Below, piece by piece: positions 11,646 to 25,349 of a DNA stretch of 64,000 nt. The first letter of the stretch is position 1. Each line of letters opens with the position of its first letter. Source of the DNA: Ipomoea triloba (Eukaryota > Streptophyta > Magnoliopsida > Solanales > Convolvulaceae). The translations under genes and the position numbers were made by a program. The notes under the pieces are model-generated. The model made no database searches, was not told where the DNA came from, and was given only the letters and a program-made list of their open reading frames with translations. The stretch is taken from positions 10,586,697 through 10,650,696 of the forward strand of contig NC_044931.1 in NCBI RefSeq assembly GCF_003576645.1, written 5' to 3'.

Positions 11646-11777
11646 TTGACACAGAGTCATGATAGAGAAAACTATTTGAATATTTTTTTGACACAGAGTC
11701 ATGATAGAGAAAACTATTTGAATATTTTTATACTACAGAGTCATGATAGAGAAAACTATTTGAATATTTTTATACTA
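11646..11777. repeat. Two overlapping 42-bp exact tandem duplications
   Basis: 11646-11687 repeats at 11688-11729, and 11694-11735 repeats at 11736-11777. The unit length is 1275, which is 1191 plus 84. Confidence 0.95.
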
Positions 11778-12676
11778 ACCTTATATTGATCATCAATAAA
11801 ATTCAACCATGCACTCAAAACTACCACACATAAACCAAGCCAATTGAAACCTTCAAAACAAATCATCTTTCATGTGTGATAACTCATACTCCATCTAGTC
11901 TTTCTGGTGTATTACGATGTGGTGTTGCCATATATATCCCTACTAGGAGTACCATAGACCTACAAGATTTAGAGAATTGTGCCTATTGTTAGTGATATCT
12001 CACCAAATCTGTTTCTCCTTAGTTATTACATTTACCCCACTCTGTAATCGCTATCATGGTTAGAGTCGAACTGAAACACATTTTCAAACATTGTTACTCA
12101 TCTTCACCCTCCCTCTCAAACCCTCTCTGTCAATTGTCAAACCACGGCTAGTTAGTGGAGTAGTGACATTTGAAGTCGATTTATGGATTAGTTTCATTTA
12201 TATGATTGTTAAATAAAGTTTGTTGAGTAGTAGCATTATAATGACAATTTATTACAGTGAGATGTTGCCTTGATTGATTTAAATAGAAACTATTTAATCA
12301 ATGTTTTTCTTTGCATGAGATTTATTATTTGTGATTTCTCAAAATATCTAATTTTTATATACGATGGTAATATATCATAGGTTCCTTCCAAGATCTGAAA
12401 AAAAATAAATAGTTTGAAAATCCCGACAAAATAATTCAACAAAACTTACATGTAAGTAACTTTTTCACCCATTCAAATTTCAAATTGTAAGCTTTACAAA
12501 TTTTAATTGATACAGATTTGTCTTAAGACATTTTATTGCATATTAATAACTATATAATAAATAATAACAAATGATTCTTGTTTCACATTCTTTTATCAGT
12601 GTAATTATCCTAGTTTTTTAATTTGGAATTTACAATAGAAAACAATTGTTAAAACCGAGTATGTAACACTCGTACT

Positions 12677-12681
12677 GCGGG

Positions 12682-12721
<40 letters not shown>

Positions 12722-12749
12722 ATCTCGTGTTCGATCCACGATCACCGCA
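12677..12749 (+). tRNA. tRNA-Phe(GAA), G46 to A
   Basis: A full cloverleaf. The variable loop is AGATC instead of AGGTC, so the conserved G46 is lost. All stems are intact. Confidence 0.87.
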
Positions 12750-13866
12750 AACAAAGCCTCGTGTGCGTAACATGGAATCAACAACAACTATTTACAAAAC
12801 ACACTAGAAACTAACAAATATTTCTCATCTTTCTATTTACAAACTATCGCCTTTTTTAATTTTTTGACAAAAAAAAATGTTGTTATTTTTTGTTTCCGTG
12901 CTTTTGCACAAATCAAATTCTTGACACAAATCATGATAGAGAAAACTATTTGAATATTTTTATACTAACCTTATATTGATCATCAATAAAATTCAACCAT
13001 GCACTCAAAACTACCACACATAAACCAAGCCAATTGAAACCTTCAAAACAAATCATCTTTCATGTGTGATAACCCATACTCCATCTAGTCTTTCTGGTGT
13101 ATTACGATGTGGTGTTGCCATATATATCCCTACTAGGAGTACCATAGATCTACAAGATTTAGAGAATTGTGCCTATTGTTAGTGATATCTCACCAAATCT
13201 GTTTCTCCTTAGTTATTACATTTACCCCACTCTGTAATCGCTATCATGGTTAGAGTCGAACTGAAACACATTTTCAAACATTGTTACTCATCTTCACCCT
13301 CCCTCTCAAACCCTCTCTGTCAATTGTCAAACCACGGCTAGTTAGTGGAGTAGTGACATTTGAAGTGGATTTATGGATTAGTTTCATTTATATGATTGTT
13401 AAATAAAGTTTGTTGAGTAGTAGCATTATAATGACAATTTATTACAGTGAGATGTTGCCTTGATTGATTTAAATAGAAACTATTTAATCAATGTTTTTCT
13501 TTGCATGAGATTTATTATTTGTGATTTCTCAAAATATCTAATTTTTATATACGATGGTAATATATCATAGGTTCCTTCCAAGATCTGAAAAAAAATAAAT
13601 AGTTTGAAAATCCCGACAAAATAATTCAACAAAACTTGCATGTAAGTAACTTTTTCACCCATTCAAATTTCAAATTGTAAGCTTTACAAATTTTAATTGA
13701 TACAGATTTGTTTTAAGACATTTTATTGCATATTAATAACTATATAATAAATAATAACAAATGATTTTTGTTTCACATTCTTTTATGAGTGTAATTATCC
13801 TAGTTTTTTAATTTGGAATTTACAATAGAAAACAATTATTAAAACCGAGTATGTAACACTCGTACT

Positions 13867-13871
13867 GCGGG

Positions 13872-13905
<34 letters not shown>

Positions 13906-13939
13906 TTGAAGGTCTCGTGTTGGATCCACGATCATCGCA
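13867..13939 (+). pseudogene. tRNA-Phe(GAA) copy with T-loop C56 to G
   Basis: The T-loop is TTGGATC instead of TTCGATC. C56 is near invariant because it pairs with G19, and it also lies in box B. C40 to T and C69 to T add G.U pairs. The anticodon is GAA. Probably not functional. Confidence 0.75.
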
Positions 13940-13992
13940 AATAAAGCCTCGTGTGCGTAACATGGAATCAACAATAACTATTTACAAAACAC

Positions 13993-14183
13993 ACGAGAAA
14001 CTAACAAATATTTCTCATCTTTCCATTTACAAACACGAGAAACTAACAAATATTTCTCATCTTTCCATTTACAAACTATCGCCTTTTTTAAATATTTCTC
14101 ATCTTTCCATTTACAAACTATCGCCTTTTTTAATTTTTTGACATCTTTCCATTTACAAACTATCGCCTTTTTTAATTTTTTGA
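13993..14183. repeat. Three overlapping 42-bp exact tandem duplications
   Basis: The copies start at 13993/14035, 14049/14091 and 14100/14142. All are perfect and 42 bp long. The unit length is 1315, which is 1189 plus 126. Confidence 0.95.
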
Positions 14184-15181
14184 CAAAAAAAAATGTTGTT
14201 ATTTTTTGTTTCCGTGCTTTTGCAAAAATCAAATTCTTGACACAAATCATGATAGAGAAAACTATTTGAATATTTTTATACTAACCTTGTATTGATCATC
14301 AATAAAATTCAACCATGCACTCAAAACTACCACACATAAACCAAGCCAATTGAAACCTTCAAAACAAATCATCTTTCATGTGTGATAACCCATACTCCAT
14401 CTAGTCTTTTTGGTGTATTACGATGTGGTGTTGCCATATATATCCCTACTAGGAGTACCATAGATCTACAAGATTTAGAGAATTGTGCTTATTGTTAGTG
14501 ATATCTCACCAAATCTGTTTCTCCTTAGTTATGACATTTACCCCAGTCTGTAATCACTATCATGGTTAGAGTCGAACTGAAACACATTTTCAAACATTGT
14601 TACTCATCTTCACCCTCCCTCTCAAACCCTCTCTGTCAATTGTCAAACCACGGCTAGTTAGTGGAGTAGTGACATTTGAAGTCAATTTATGGATTAGTTT
14701 CATTTATATGATTGTTAAATAAAGTTTGTTGAGTAGTAGCATTATAATGACAATTTATTACAGTGAGATGTTGCCTTGATTGATTTAAATAGAAACTATT
14801 TAATCAATGTTTTTCTTTGCATGAGATTTATTATTTGTGATTTCTCAAAATATCTAATTTATATATACGATGGTAATATATCATAGGTTCCTTCCAAGAT
14901 CTGAAAAAAATATATAGTTTGAAAATCCCGACAAAATAATTCGACAAAACTTGCATGTAAGTAACTTTTTCACCCATTCAAATTTCAAATTGTAAGCTTT
15001 ACAAATTTTAATTGATACACATTTGTTTTAAGACATTTTATTGCATATTAATAACTATATAATAAATAATAACAAATGATTTTTGTTTCACATTCTTTTA
15101 TGAGCATAATTATCCTAGTTTTTTAATTTGGAATTTACAATAGAAAACAATTATTAAAACCGAGTATGTTACACTCGTACT

Positions 15182-15186
15182 GCGGG

Positions 15187-15220
<34 letters not shown>

Positions 15221-15254
15221 TTGAAGGTCTCGTGTTCGATCCACGATCACCGCA
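15182..15254 (+). tRNA. tRNA-Phe(GAA), C40 to T
   Basis: A full cloverleaf; the only change is a G30.U40 wobble in the anticodon stem. The unit body that should follow is interrupted by a one-base N at 15456, where about 630 bp is missing. Confidence 0.88.
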
Positions 15255-15275
15255 AATAAAGCCTCGTGTGCGTAA

Positions 15276-15359
15276 CATGGAATCAACAATACCTATTTAC
15301 AAAACACACGAGAAACTCATGGAATCAACAATACCTATTTACAAAACACACGAGAAACT
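15276..15359. repeat. One 42-bp exact tandem duplication
   Basis: 15276-15317 is repeated perfectly at 15318-15359, in the 3' flank of the tRNA at 15182. Confidence 0.95.
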
Positions 15360-15455
15360 AACAAATATTTATCATCTTTCCATTTACAAACTATCGCCTT
15401 TTTTAATTTTTTGACAAAAAAAAATGTTGTTATTTTTTGTTTCCGTGCTTTTGCA

Positions 15456-15456
15456 N
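15456..15456. other. Single N marking a join with about 630 bp missing
   Basis: Before the N the unit has reached the CGTGCTTTTGCA segment. After it the sequence resumes where 14858 would be and shares private variants with 14858-15170 (such as TTCGACAAAAC). This looks like a contig join rather than one unknown base. Confidence 0.8.
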
Positions 15457-15782
15457 AATTTATATATACGATGGTAATATATCATAGGTTCCTTCCAAGA
15501 TCTGAAAAAAATATATAGTTTGAAAATCCCGACAAAATAATTCGACAAAACTTGCATGTAAGTAACTTTTTCACCCATTCAAATTTCAAATTGTAAGCTT
15601 TACAAATTTTAATTGATACACATTTGTTTTAAGACATTTTATTGCATATTAATAACTATATAATAAATAATAACAAATGATTTTTGTTTCACATTCTTTT
15701 ATGAGTATAATTATCCTAGTTTTTTAATTTGGAATTTACAATAGAAAACAATTATTAAAACCGAGTATGTAACACTCGTACT

Positions 15783-15836
15783 ATGGGGATAGCTCAGTTG
15801 GGAGAGCATCAGACTGAAGATCTGAAGGTCTCGTGT
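15783..15836 (+). pseudogene. tRNA-Phe(GAA) relic, 3' truncated
   Basis: Identical in form to the relic at 2214: AT at positions 1-2, A26, and loss of the 3' part at the CTCGTGT repeat. Confidence 0.9.
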
Positions 15837-16939
15837 GCGTAACATGGAATCAACAATAACTATTTACAAAACACTATAGAAACAAACAAATATTTCTCAT
15901 CTTTCTATTTACAAACTATCGCCTTTTTTAATTTTTTGACAAAAAAAAATGTTGTTATTTTTTGTTTCCGTGCTTTTGCACAAATCAAATTCTTGACACA
16001 AATCATGATAGAGAAAACTATTTGAATATTTTTATACTAACCTTGTATTGATCATCAATAAAATTCAACCATGCACTCAAAACTACCACACATAAACCAA
16101 GCCAATTGAAACCTTCAAAACAAATCATCTTTCATGTGTGATAACCCATACTCCATCTAGTCTTTCTGGTGTATTACGATGTGGTGTTGCCATATAATAT
16201 CCCTACTAGGAGTACCATAGATCTACAAGATTTAGAGAATTGTGCTTATTGTTAGTGATATCTCACCAAATCTGTTTCTCCTTAGTTATGACAGTTACCC
16301 ACTCTGTAATCACTATCATGGTTAGAGTCGAACTGAAACACATTTTCAAACATTGTTATTCATCTTCACCCTCCCTCTCAAACCCTCTCTGTCAATTGTC
16401 AAACCACGGCTAGTTAGTGGAGTAGTGACATTTGAAGTCGATTTATGGATTAGTTTCATTTATATGATTGTTAAATAAAGTTTGTTGAGTAGTAGCATTA
16501 TAATGACAATTTATTACAGTGAGATGTTGCCTTGATTGATTTAAATAGAAACTATTTAATCAATGTTTTTCTTTGCATGAGATTTATTATTTGTGATTTC
16601 TCAAAATATCTAATTTTTATATACGGTGGTAATATATCATAGGTTCCTTTCAAGATCCTAAAAAAAAATAAATAGTTCGAAAATCCCGACAAAATAATTC
16701 AACAAAACTTGCATGTAAGTAACTTTTTCACCCATTCAAATTTCAAATTGTAAGCTTTACAAATTTTAATTGATGCAGATCTGTTTTAAGACATTTTATT
16801 GCATATTAATAACTATATAATAAATAATAACAAATGATTTTTGTTTCACATTATTTTATGAGTGTAATTATCCTAGTTTTTTAATTTGGAATTTACAATA
16901 GAAAACAATTATTAAAACCGAGTATGTAACACTCGTACT

Positions 16940-16955
16940 GCGGGGATAGCTCAAA

Positions 16956-16987
<32 letters not shown>

Positions 16988-17012
16988 TCGTGTTCGATCC
17001 ACGATCACCGCA
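16940..17012 (+). tRNA. tRNA-Phe(GAA), AAATGGGA D-loop variant
   Basis: First of 17 copies in which AGTTGGGA of the D-loop is AAATGGGA, that is G15 to A and T16 to A. G18 and G19 remain, and all four stems and the GAA anticodon are intact. The G15-C48 tertiary pair and the conserved AG of box A are lost, so activity is uncertain. The upstream A-tract variant is CCT. Confidence 0.8.
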
Positions 17013-18130
17013 TATAAAGCCTCTTGTGCGTAAGATGGGATCAACAATAACTATTTACAAAACACACTAGAAACAAACAAATATTTCTCATCTTTCTATT
17101 TACAAACTATCGCCTTTTTTAATTTTTTGACAAAAAAAAATGTTGTTATTTTTTGTTTCCGTGCTTTTGCACAAATCAAATTCTTGACACAAATCATGAT
17201 AGAGAAAACTATTTGAATATTTTTATACTAACCTTGTATTGATCATCAATAAAATTCAACCATGCACTCAAAACTACCACACATAAACCAAGCCAATTGA
17301 AACCTTCAAAACAAATCATCTTTCATGTGTGATAACCCATACTCCATCTAGTCTTTCTGGTGTATTACGATGTGGTGTTGCCATATATATCCCTACTAGG
17401 AGTACCATAGATCTACAAGATTTAGAGAATTGTGCTTATTGTTAGTGATATCTCACCAAATCTGTTTCTCCTTAGTTATGGCATTTACCCCACTCTGTAA
17501 TCACTATCATGGTTAGAGTCGAACTGAAACACATTTTCAAACATTGTTACTCATCTTCACCCTCCCTCTCAAACCCTCTCTGTCAATTGTCAAACCACGG
17601 CTAGTTAGTGGAGTAGTGACATTTGAAGTGGATTTATGGATTAGTTTCATTTATATGATTGTTAAATAAAGTTTGTTGAGTAGTAGCATTATAATGACAA
17701 TTTATTACAGTGAGATGTTGCCTTGATTGATTTAAATAGAAACTATTTAATCAATGTTTTTCTTTGCATGAGATTTATTATTTGTGATTTCTCAAAATAT
17801 CTAATTTTTATATACGGTGGTAATATATCATAGGTTCCTTTCAAGATCCTAAAAAAAAATAAATAGTTCGAAAATCCCGACAAAATAATTCAACAAAACT
17901 TGCATGTAAGTAACTTTTTCACCCATTCAAATTTCAAATTGTAAGCTTTACAAATTTTAATTGATGCAGATCTGTTTTAAGACATTTTATTGCATATTAA
18001 TAACTATATAATAAATAATAACAAATGATTTTTGTTTCACATTATTTTATGAGTGTAATTATCCTAGTTTTTTAATTTGGAATTTACAATAGAAAACAAT
18101 TATTAAAACCGAGTATGTAACACTCGTACT

Positions 18131-18146
18131 GCGGGGATAGCTCAAA

Positions 18147-18178
<32 letters not shown>

Positions 18179-18203
18179 TCGTGTTCGATCCACGATCACC
18201 GCA
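18131..18203 (+). tRNA. tRNA-Phe(GAA), AAATGGGA D-loop variant
   Basis: Same gene as at 16940. The preceding unit body carries the CCT form of the A-tract site. Confidence 0.8.
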
Positions 18204-19321
18204 TATAAAGCCTCTTGTGCGTAAGATGGGATCAACAATAACTATTTACAAAACACACTAGAAACAAACAAATATTTCTCATCTTTCTATTTACAAACTA
18301 TCGCCTTTTTTAATTTTTTGACAAAAAAAAATGTTGTTATTTTTTGTTTCCGTGCTTTTGCACAAATCAAATTCTTGACACAAATCATGATAGAGAAAAC
18401 TATTTGAATATTTTTATACTAACCTTGTATTGATCATCAATAAAATTCAACCATGCACTCAAAACTACCACACATAAACCAAGCCAATTGAAACCTTCAA
18501 AACAAATCATCTTTCATGTGTGATAACCCATACTCCATCTAGTCTTTCTGGTGTATTACGATGTGGTGTTGCCATATATATCCCTACTAGGAGTACCATA
18601 GATCTACAAGATTTAGAGAATTGTGCTTATTGTTAGTGATATCTCACCAAATCTGTTTCTCCTTAGTTATGGCATTTACCCCACTCTGTAATCACTATCA
18701 TGGTTAGAGTCGAACTGAAACACATTTTCAAACATTGTTACTCATCTTCACCCTCCCTCTCAAACCCTCTCTGTCAATTGTCAAACCACGGCTAGTTAGT
18801 GGAGTAGTGACATTTGAAGTGGATTTATGGATTAGTTTCATTTATATGATTGTTAAATAAAGTTTGTTGAGTAGTAGCATTATAATGACAATTTATTACA
18901 GTGAGATGTTGCCTTGATTGATTTAAATAGAAACTATTTAATCAATGTTTTTCTTTGCATGAGATTTATTATTTGTGATTTCTCAAAATATCTAATTTTT
19001 ATATACGGTGGTAATATATCATAGGTTCCTTTCAAGATCTGAAAAAAAAATAAATAGTTCGAAAATCCCGACAAAATAATTCAACAAAACTTGCATGTAA
19101 GTAACTTTTTCACCCATTCAAATTTCAAATTGTAAGCTTTACAAATTTTAATTGATGCAGATCTGTTTTAAGACATTTTATTGCATATTAATAACTATAT
19201 AATAAATAATAACAAATGATTTTTGTTTCACATTATTTTATGAGTGTAATTATCCTAGTTTTTTAATTTGGAATTTACAATAGAAAACAATTATTAAAAC
19301 CGAGTATGTAACACTCGTACT

Positions 19322-19337
19322 ACGGGGATAGCTCAAA

Positions 19338-19369
<32 letters not shown>

Positions 19370-19394
19370 TCGTGTTCGATCCACGATCACCGCA
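19322..19394 (+). tRNA. tRNA-Phe(GAA), D-loop variant with A1
   Basis: As the other block copies, but G1 is also A, leaving A1.C72. It is the only tRNA in the block with a private change. The preceding body has the CTG form. Confidence 0.7.
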
Positions 19395-20512
19395 TATAAA
19401 GCCTCTTGTGCGTAAGATGGGATCAACAATAACTATTTACAAAACACACTAGAAACAAACAAATATTTCTCATCTTTCTATTTACAAACTATCGCCTTTT
19501 TTAATTTTTTGACAAAAAAAAATGTTGTTATTTTTTGTTTCCGTGCTTTTGCACAAATCAAATTCTTGACACAAATCATGATAGAGAAAACTATTTGAAT
19601 ATTTTTATACTAACCTTGTATTGATCATCAATAAAATTCAACCATGCACTCAAAACTACCACACATAAACCAAGCCAATTGAAACCTTCAAAACAAATCA
19701 TCTTTCATGTGTGATAACCCATACTCCATCTAGTCTTTCTGGTGTATTACGATGTGGTGTTGCCATATATATCCCTACTAGGAGTACCATAGATCTACAA
19801 GATTTAGAGAATTGTGCTTATTGTTAGTGATATCTCACCAAATCTGTTTCTCCTTAGTTATGACATTTACCCCACTCTGTAATCACTATCATGGTTAGAG
19901 TCGAACTGAAACACATTTTCAAACATTGTTATTCATCTTCACCCTTCCTCTCAAACCCTCTCTGTCAATTGTCAAACCACGGCTAGTTAGTGGAGTAGTG
20001 ACATTTGAAGTGGATTTATGGATTAGTTTCATTTATATGATTGTTAAATAAAGTTTGTTGAGTAGTAGCATTATAATGACAATTTATTACAGTGAGATGT
20101 TGCCTTGATTGATTTAAATAGAAACTATTTAATCAATGTTTTTCTTTGCATGAGATTTATTATTTGTGATTTCTCAAAATATCTAATTTTTATATACGGT
20201 GGTAATATATCATAGGTTCCTTTCAAGATCCTAAAAAAAAATAAATAGTTCGAAAATCCCGACAAAATAATTCAACAAAACTTGCATGTAAGTAACTTTT
20301 TCACCCATTCAAATTTCAAATTGTAAGCTTTACAAATTTTAATTGATGCAGATCTGTTTTAAGACATTTTATTGCATATTAATAACTATATAATAAATAA
20401 TAACAAATGATTTTTGTTTCACATTATTTTATGAGTGTAATTATCCTAGTTTTTTAATTTGGAATTTACAATAGAAAACAATTATTAAAACCGAGTATGT
20501 AACACTCGTACT

Positions 20513-20528
20513 GCGGGGATAGCTCAAA

Positions 20529-20560
<32 letters not shown>

Positions 20561-20585
20561 TCGTGTTCGATCCACGATCACCGCA
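20513..20585 (+). tRNA. tRNA-Phe(GAA), AAATGGGA D-loop variant
   Basis: A block copy; the preceding body has the CCT form and is the only one in the block with GACATTT and a TTCATCTTCACCCTTCC variant. Confidence 0.8.
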
Positions 20586-21703
20586 TATAAAGCCTCTTGT
20601 GCGTAAGATGGGATCAACAATAACTATTTACAAAACACACTAGAAACAAACAAATATTTCTCATCTTTCTATTTACAAACTATCGCCTTTTTTAATTTTT
20701 TGACAAAAAAAAATGTTGTTATTTTTTGTTTCCGTGCTTTTGCACAAATCAAATTCTTGACACAAATCATGATAGAGAAAACTATTTGAATATTTTTATA
20801 CTAACCTTGTATTGATCATCAATAAAATTCAACCATGCACTCAAAACTACCACACATAAACCAAGCCAATTGAAACCTTCAAAACAAATCATCTTTCATG
20901 TGTGATAACCCATACTCCATCTAGTCTTTCTGGTGTATTACGATGTGGTGTTGCCATATATATCCCTACTAGGAGTACCATAGATCTACAAGATTTAGAG
21001 AATTGTGCTTATTGTTAGTGATATCTCACCAAATCTGTTTCTCCTTAGTTATGGCATTTACCCCACTCTGTAATCACTATCATGGTTAGAGTCGAACTGA
21101 AACACATTTTCAAACATTGTTACTCATCTTCACCCTCCCTCTCAAACCCTCTCTGTCAATTGTCAAACCACGGCTAGTTAGTGGAGTAGTGACATTTGAA
21201 GTGGATTTATGGATTAGTTTCATTTATATGATTGTTAAATAAAGTTTGTTGAGTAGTAGCATTATAATGACAATTTATTACAGTGAGATGTTGCCTTGAT
21301 TGATTTAAATAGAAACTATTTAATCAATGTTTTTCTTTGCATGAGATTTATTATTTGTGATTTCTCAAAATATCTAATTTTTATATACGGTGGTAATATA
21401 TCATAGGTTCCTTTCAAGATCCTAAAAAAAAATAAATAGTTCGAAAATCCCGACAAAATAATTCAACAAAACTTGCATGTAAGTAACTTTTTCACCCATT
21501 CAAATTTCAAATTGTAAGCTTTACAAATTTTAATTGATGCAGATCTGTTTTAAGACATTTTATTGCATATTAATAACTATATAATAAATAATAACAAATG
21601 ATTTTTGTTTCACATTATTTTATGAGTGTAATTATCCTAGTTTTTTAATTTGGAATTTACAATAGAAAACAATTATTAAAACCGAGTATGTAACACTCGT
21701 ACT

Positions 21704-21719
21704 GCGGGGATAGCTCAAA

Positions 21720-21751
<32 letters not shown>

Positions 21752-21776
21752 TCGTGTTCGATCCACGATCACCGCA
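21704..21776 (+). tRNA. tRNA-Phe(GAA), AAATGGGA D-loop variant
   Basis: A block copy preceded by a CCT-form body. It is the first of four consecutive CCT units with no private change noticed. Confidence 0.8.
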
Positions 21777-22894
21777 TATAAAGCCTCTTGTGCGTAAGAT
21801 GGGATCAACAATAACTATTTACAAAACACACTAGAAACAAACAAATATTTCTCATCTTTCTATTTACAAACTATCGCCTTTTTTAATTTTTTGACAAAAA
21901 AAAATGTTGTTATTTTTTGTTTCCGTGCTTTTGCACAAATCAAATTCTTGACACAAATCATGATAGAGAAAACTATTTGAATATTTTTATACTAACCTTG
22001 TATTGATCATCAATAAAATTCAACCATGCACTCAAAACTACCACACATAAACCAAGCCAATTGAAACCTTCAAAACAAATCATCTTTCATGTGTGATAAC
22101 CCATACTCCATCTAGTCTTTCTGGTGTATTACGATGTGGTGTTGCCATATATATCCCTACTAGGAGTACCATAGATCTACAAGATTTAGAGAATTGTGCT
22201 TATTGTTAGTGATATCTCACCAAATCTGTTTCTCCTTAGTTATGGCATTTACCCCACTCTGTAATCACTATCATGGTTAGAGTCGAACTGAAACACATTT
22301 TCAAACATTGTTACTCATCTTCACCCTCCCTCTCAAACCCTCTCTGTCAATTGTCAAACCACGGCTAGTTAGTGGAGTAGTGACATTTGAAGTGGATTTA
22401 TGGATTAGTTTCATTTATATGATTGTTAAATAAAGTTTGTTGAGTAGTAGCATTATAATGACAATTTATTACAGTGAGATGTTGCCTTGATTGATTTAAA
22501 TAGAAACTATTTAATCAATGTTTTTCTTTGCATGAGATTTATTATTTGTGATTTCTCAAAATATCTAATTTTTATATACGGTGGTAATATATCATAGGTT
22601 CCTTTCAAGATCCTAAAAAAAAATAAATAGTTCGAAAATCCCGACAAAATAATTCAACAAAACTTGCATGTAAGTAACTTTTTCACCCATTCAAATTTCA
22701 AATTGTAAGCTTTACAAATTTTAATTGATGCAGATCTGTTTTAAGACATTTTATTGCATATTAATAACTATATAATAAATAATAACAAATGATTTTTGTT
22801 TCACATTATTTTATGAGTGTAATTATCCTAGTTTTTTAATTTGGAATTTACAATAGAAAACAATTATTAAAACCGAGTATGTAACACTCGTACT

Positions 22895-22910
22895 GCGGGG
22901 ATAGCTCAAA

Positions 22911-22942
<32 letters not shown>

Positions 22943-22967
22943 TCGTGTTCGATCCACGATCACCGCA
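22895..22967 (+). tRNA. tRNA-Phe(GAA), AAATGGGA D-loop variant
   Basis: A block copy in the CCT-form run. Confidence 0.8.
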
Positions 22968-24085
22968 TATAAAGCCTCTTGTGCGTAAGATGGGATCAAC
23001 AATAACTATTTACAAAACACACTAGAAACAAACAAATATTTCTCATCTTTCTATTTACAAACTATCGCCTTTTTTAATTTTTTGACAAAAAAAAATGTTG
23101 TTATTTTTTGTTTCCGTGCTTTTGCACAAATCAAATTCTTGACACAAATCATGATAGAGAAAACTATTTGAATATTTTTATACTAACCTTGTATTGATCA
23201 TCAATAAAATTCAACCATGCACTCAAAACTACCACACATAAACCAAGCCAATTGAAACCTTCAAAACAAATCATCTTTCATGTGTGATAACCCATACTCC
23301 ATCTAGTCTTTCTGGTGTATTACGATGTGGTGTTGCCATATATATCCCTACTAGGAGTACCATAGATCTACAAGATTTAGAGAATTGTGCTTATTGTTAG
23401 TGATATCTCACCAAATCTGTTTCTCCTTAGTTATGGCATTTACCCCACTCTGTAATCACTATCATGGTTAGAGTCGAACTGAAACACATTTTCAAACATT
23501 GTTACTCATCTTCACCCTCCCTCTCAAACCCTCTCTGTCAATTGTCAAACCACGGCTAGTTAGTGGAGTAGTGACATTTGAAGTGGATTTATGGATTAGT
23601 TTCATTTATATGATTGTTAAATAAAGTTTGTTGAGTAGTAGCATTATAATGACAATTTATTACAGTGAGATGTTGCCTTGATTGATTTAAATAGAAACTA
23701 TTTAATCAATGTTTTTCTTTGCATGAGATTTATTATTTGTGATTTCTCAAAATATCTAATTTTTATATACGGTGGTAATATATCATAGGTTCCTTTCAAG
23801 ATCCTAAAAAAAAATAAATAGTTCGAAAATCCCGACAAAATAATTCAACAAAACTTGCATGTAAGTAACTTTTTCACCCATTCAAATTTCAAATTGTAAG
23901 CTTTACAAATTTTAATTGATGCAGATCTGTTTTAAGACATTTTATTGCATATTAATAACTATATAATAAATAATAACAAATGATTTTTGTTTCACATTAT
24001 TTTATGAGTGTAATTATCCTAGTTTTTTAATTTGGAATTTACAATAGAAAACAATTATTAAAACCGAGTATGTAACACTCGTACT

Positions 24086-24101
24086 GCGGGGATAGCTCAA
24101 A

Positions 24102-24133
<32 letters not shown>

Positions 24134-24158
24134 TCGTGTTCGATCCACGATCACCGCA
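24086..24158 (+). tRNA. tRNA-Phe(GAA), AAATGGGA D-loop variant
   Basis: A block copy in the CCT-form run. Confidence 0.8.
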
Positions 24159-25276
24159 TATAAAGCCTCTTGTGCGTAAGATGGGATCAACAATAACTAT
24201 TTACAAAACACACTAGAAACAAACAAATATTTCTCATCTTTCTATTTACAAACTATCGCCTTTTTTAATTTTTTGACAAAAAAAAATGTTGTTATTTTTT
24301 GTTTCCGTGCTTTTGCACAAATCAAATTCTTGACACAAATCATGATAGAGAAAACTATTTGAATATTTTTATACTAACCTTGTATTGATCATCAATAAAA
24401 TTCAACCATGCACTCAAAACTACCACACATAAACCAAGCCAATTGAAACCTTCAAAACAAATCATCTTTCATGTGTGATAACCCATACTCCATCTAGTCT
24501 TTCTGGTGTATTACGATGTGGTGTTGCCATATATATCCCTACTAGGAGTACCATAGATCTACAAGATTTAGAGAATTGTGCTTATTGTTAGTGATATCTC
24601 ACCAAATCTGTTTCTCCTTAGTTATGGCATTTACCCCACTCTGTAATCACTATCATGGTTAGAGTCGAACTGAAACACATTTTCAAACATTGTTACTCAT
24701 CTTCACCCTCCCTCTCAAACCCTCTCTGTCAATTGTCAAACCACGGCTAGTTAGTGGAGTAGTGACATTTGAAGTGGATTTATGGATTAGTTTCATTTAT
24801 ATGATTGTTAAATAAAGTTTGTTGAGTAGTAGCATTATAATGACAATTTATTACAGTGAGATGTTGCCTTGATTGATTTAAATAGAAACTATTTAATCAA
24901 TGTTTTTCTTTGCATGAGATTTATTATTTGTGATTTCTCAAAATATCTAATTTTTATATACGGTGGTAATATATCATAGGTTCCTTTCAAGATCCTAAAA
25001 AAAAATAAATAGTTCGAAAATCCCGACAAAATAATTCAACAAAACTTGCATGTAAGTAACTTTTTCACCCATTCAAATTTCAAATTGTAAGCTTTACAAA
25101 TTTTAATTGATGCAGATCTGTTTTAAGACATTTTATTGCATATTAATAACTATATAATAAATAATAACAAATGATTTTTGTTTCACATTATTTTATGAGT
25201 GTAATTATCCTAGTTTTTTAATTTGGAATTTACAATAGAAAACAATTATTAAAACCGAGTATGTAACACTCGTACT

Positions 25277-25292
25277 GCGGGGATAGCTCAAA

Positions 25293-25324
<32 letters not shown>

Positions 25325-25349
25325 TCGTGTTCGATCCACGATCACCGCA
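25277..25349 (+). tRNA. tRNA-Phe(GAA), AAATGGGA D-loop variant
   Basis: A block copy, last of the CCT-form run. Confidence 0.8.
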
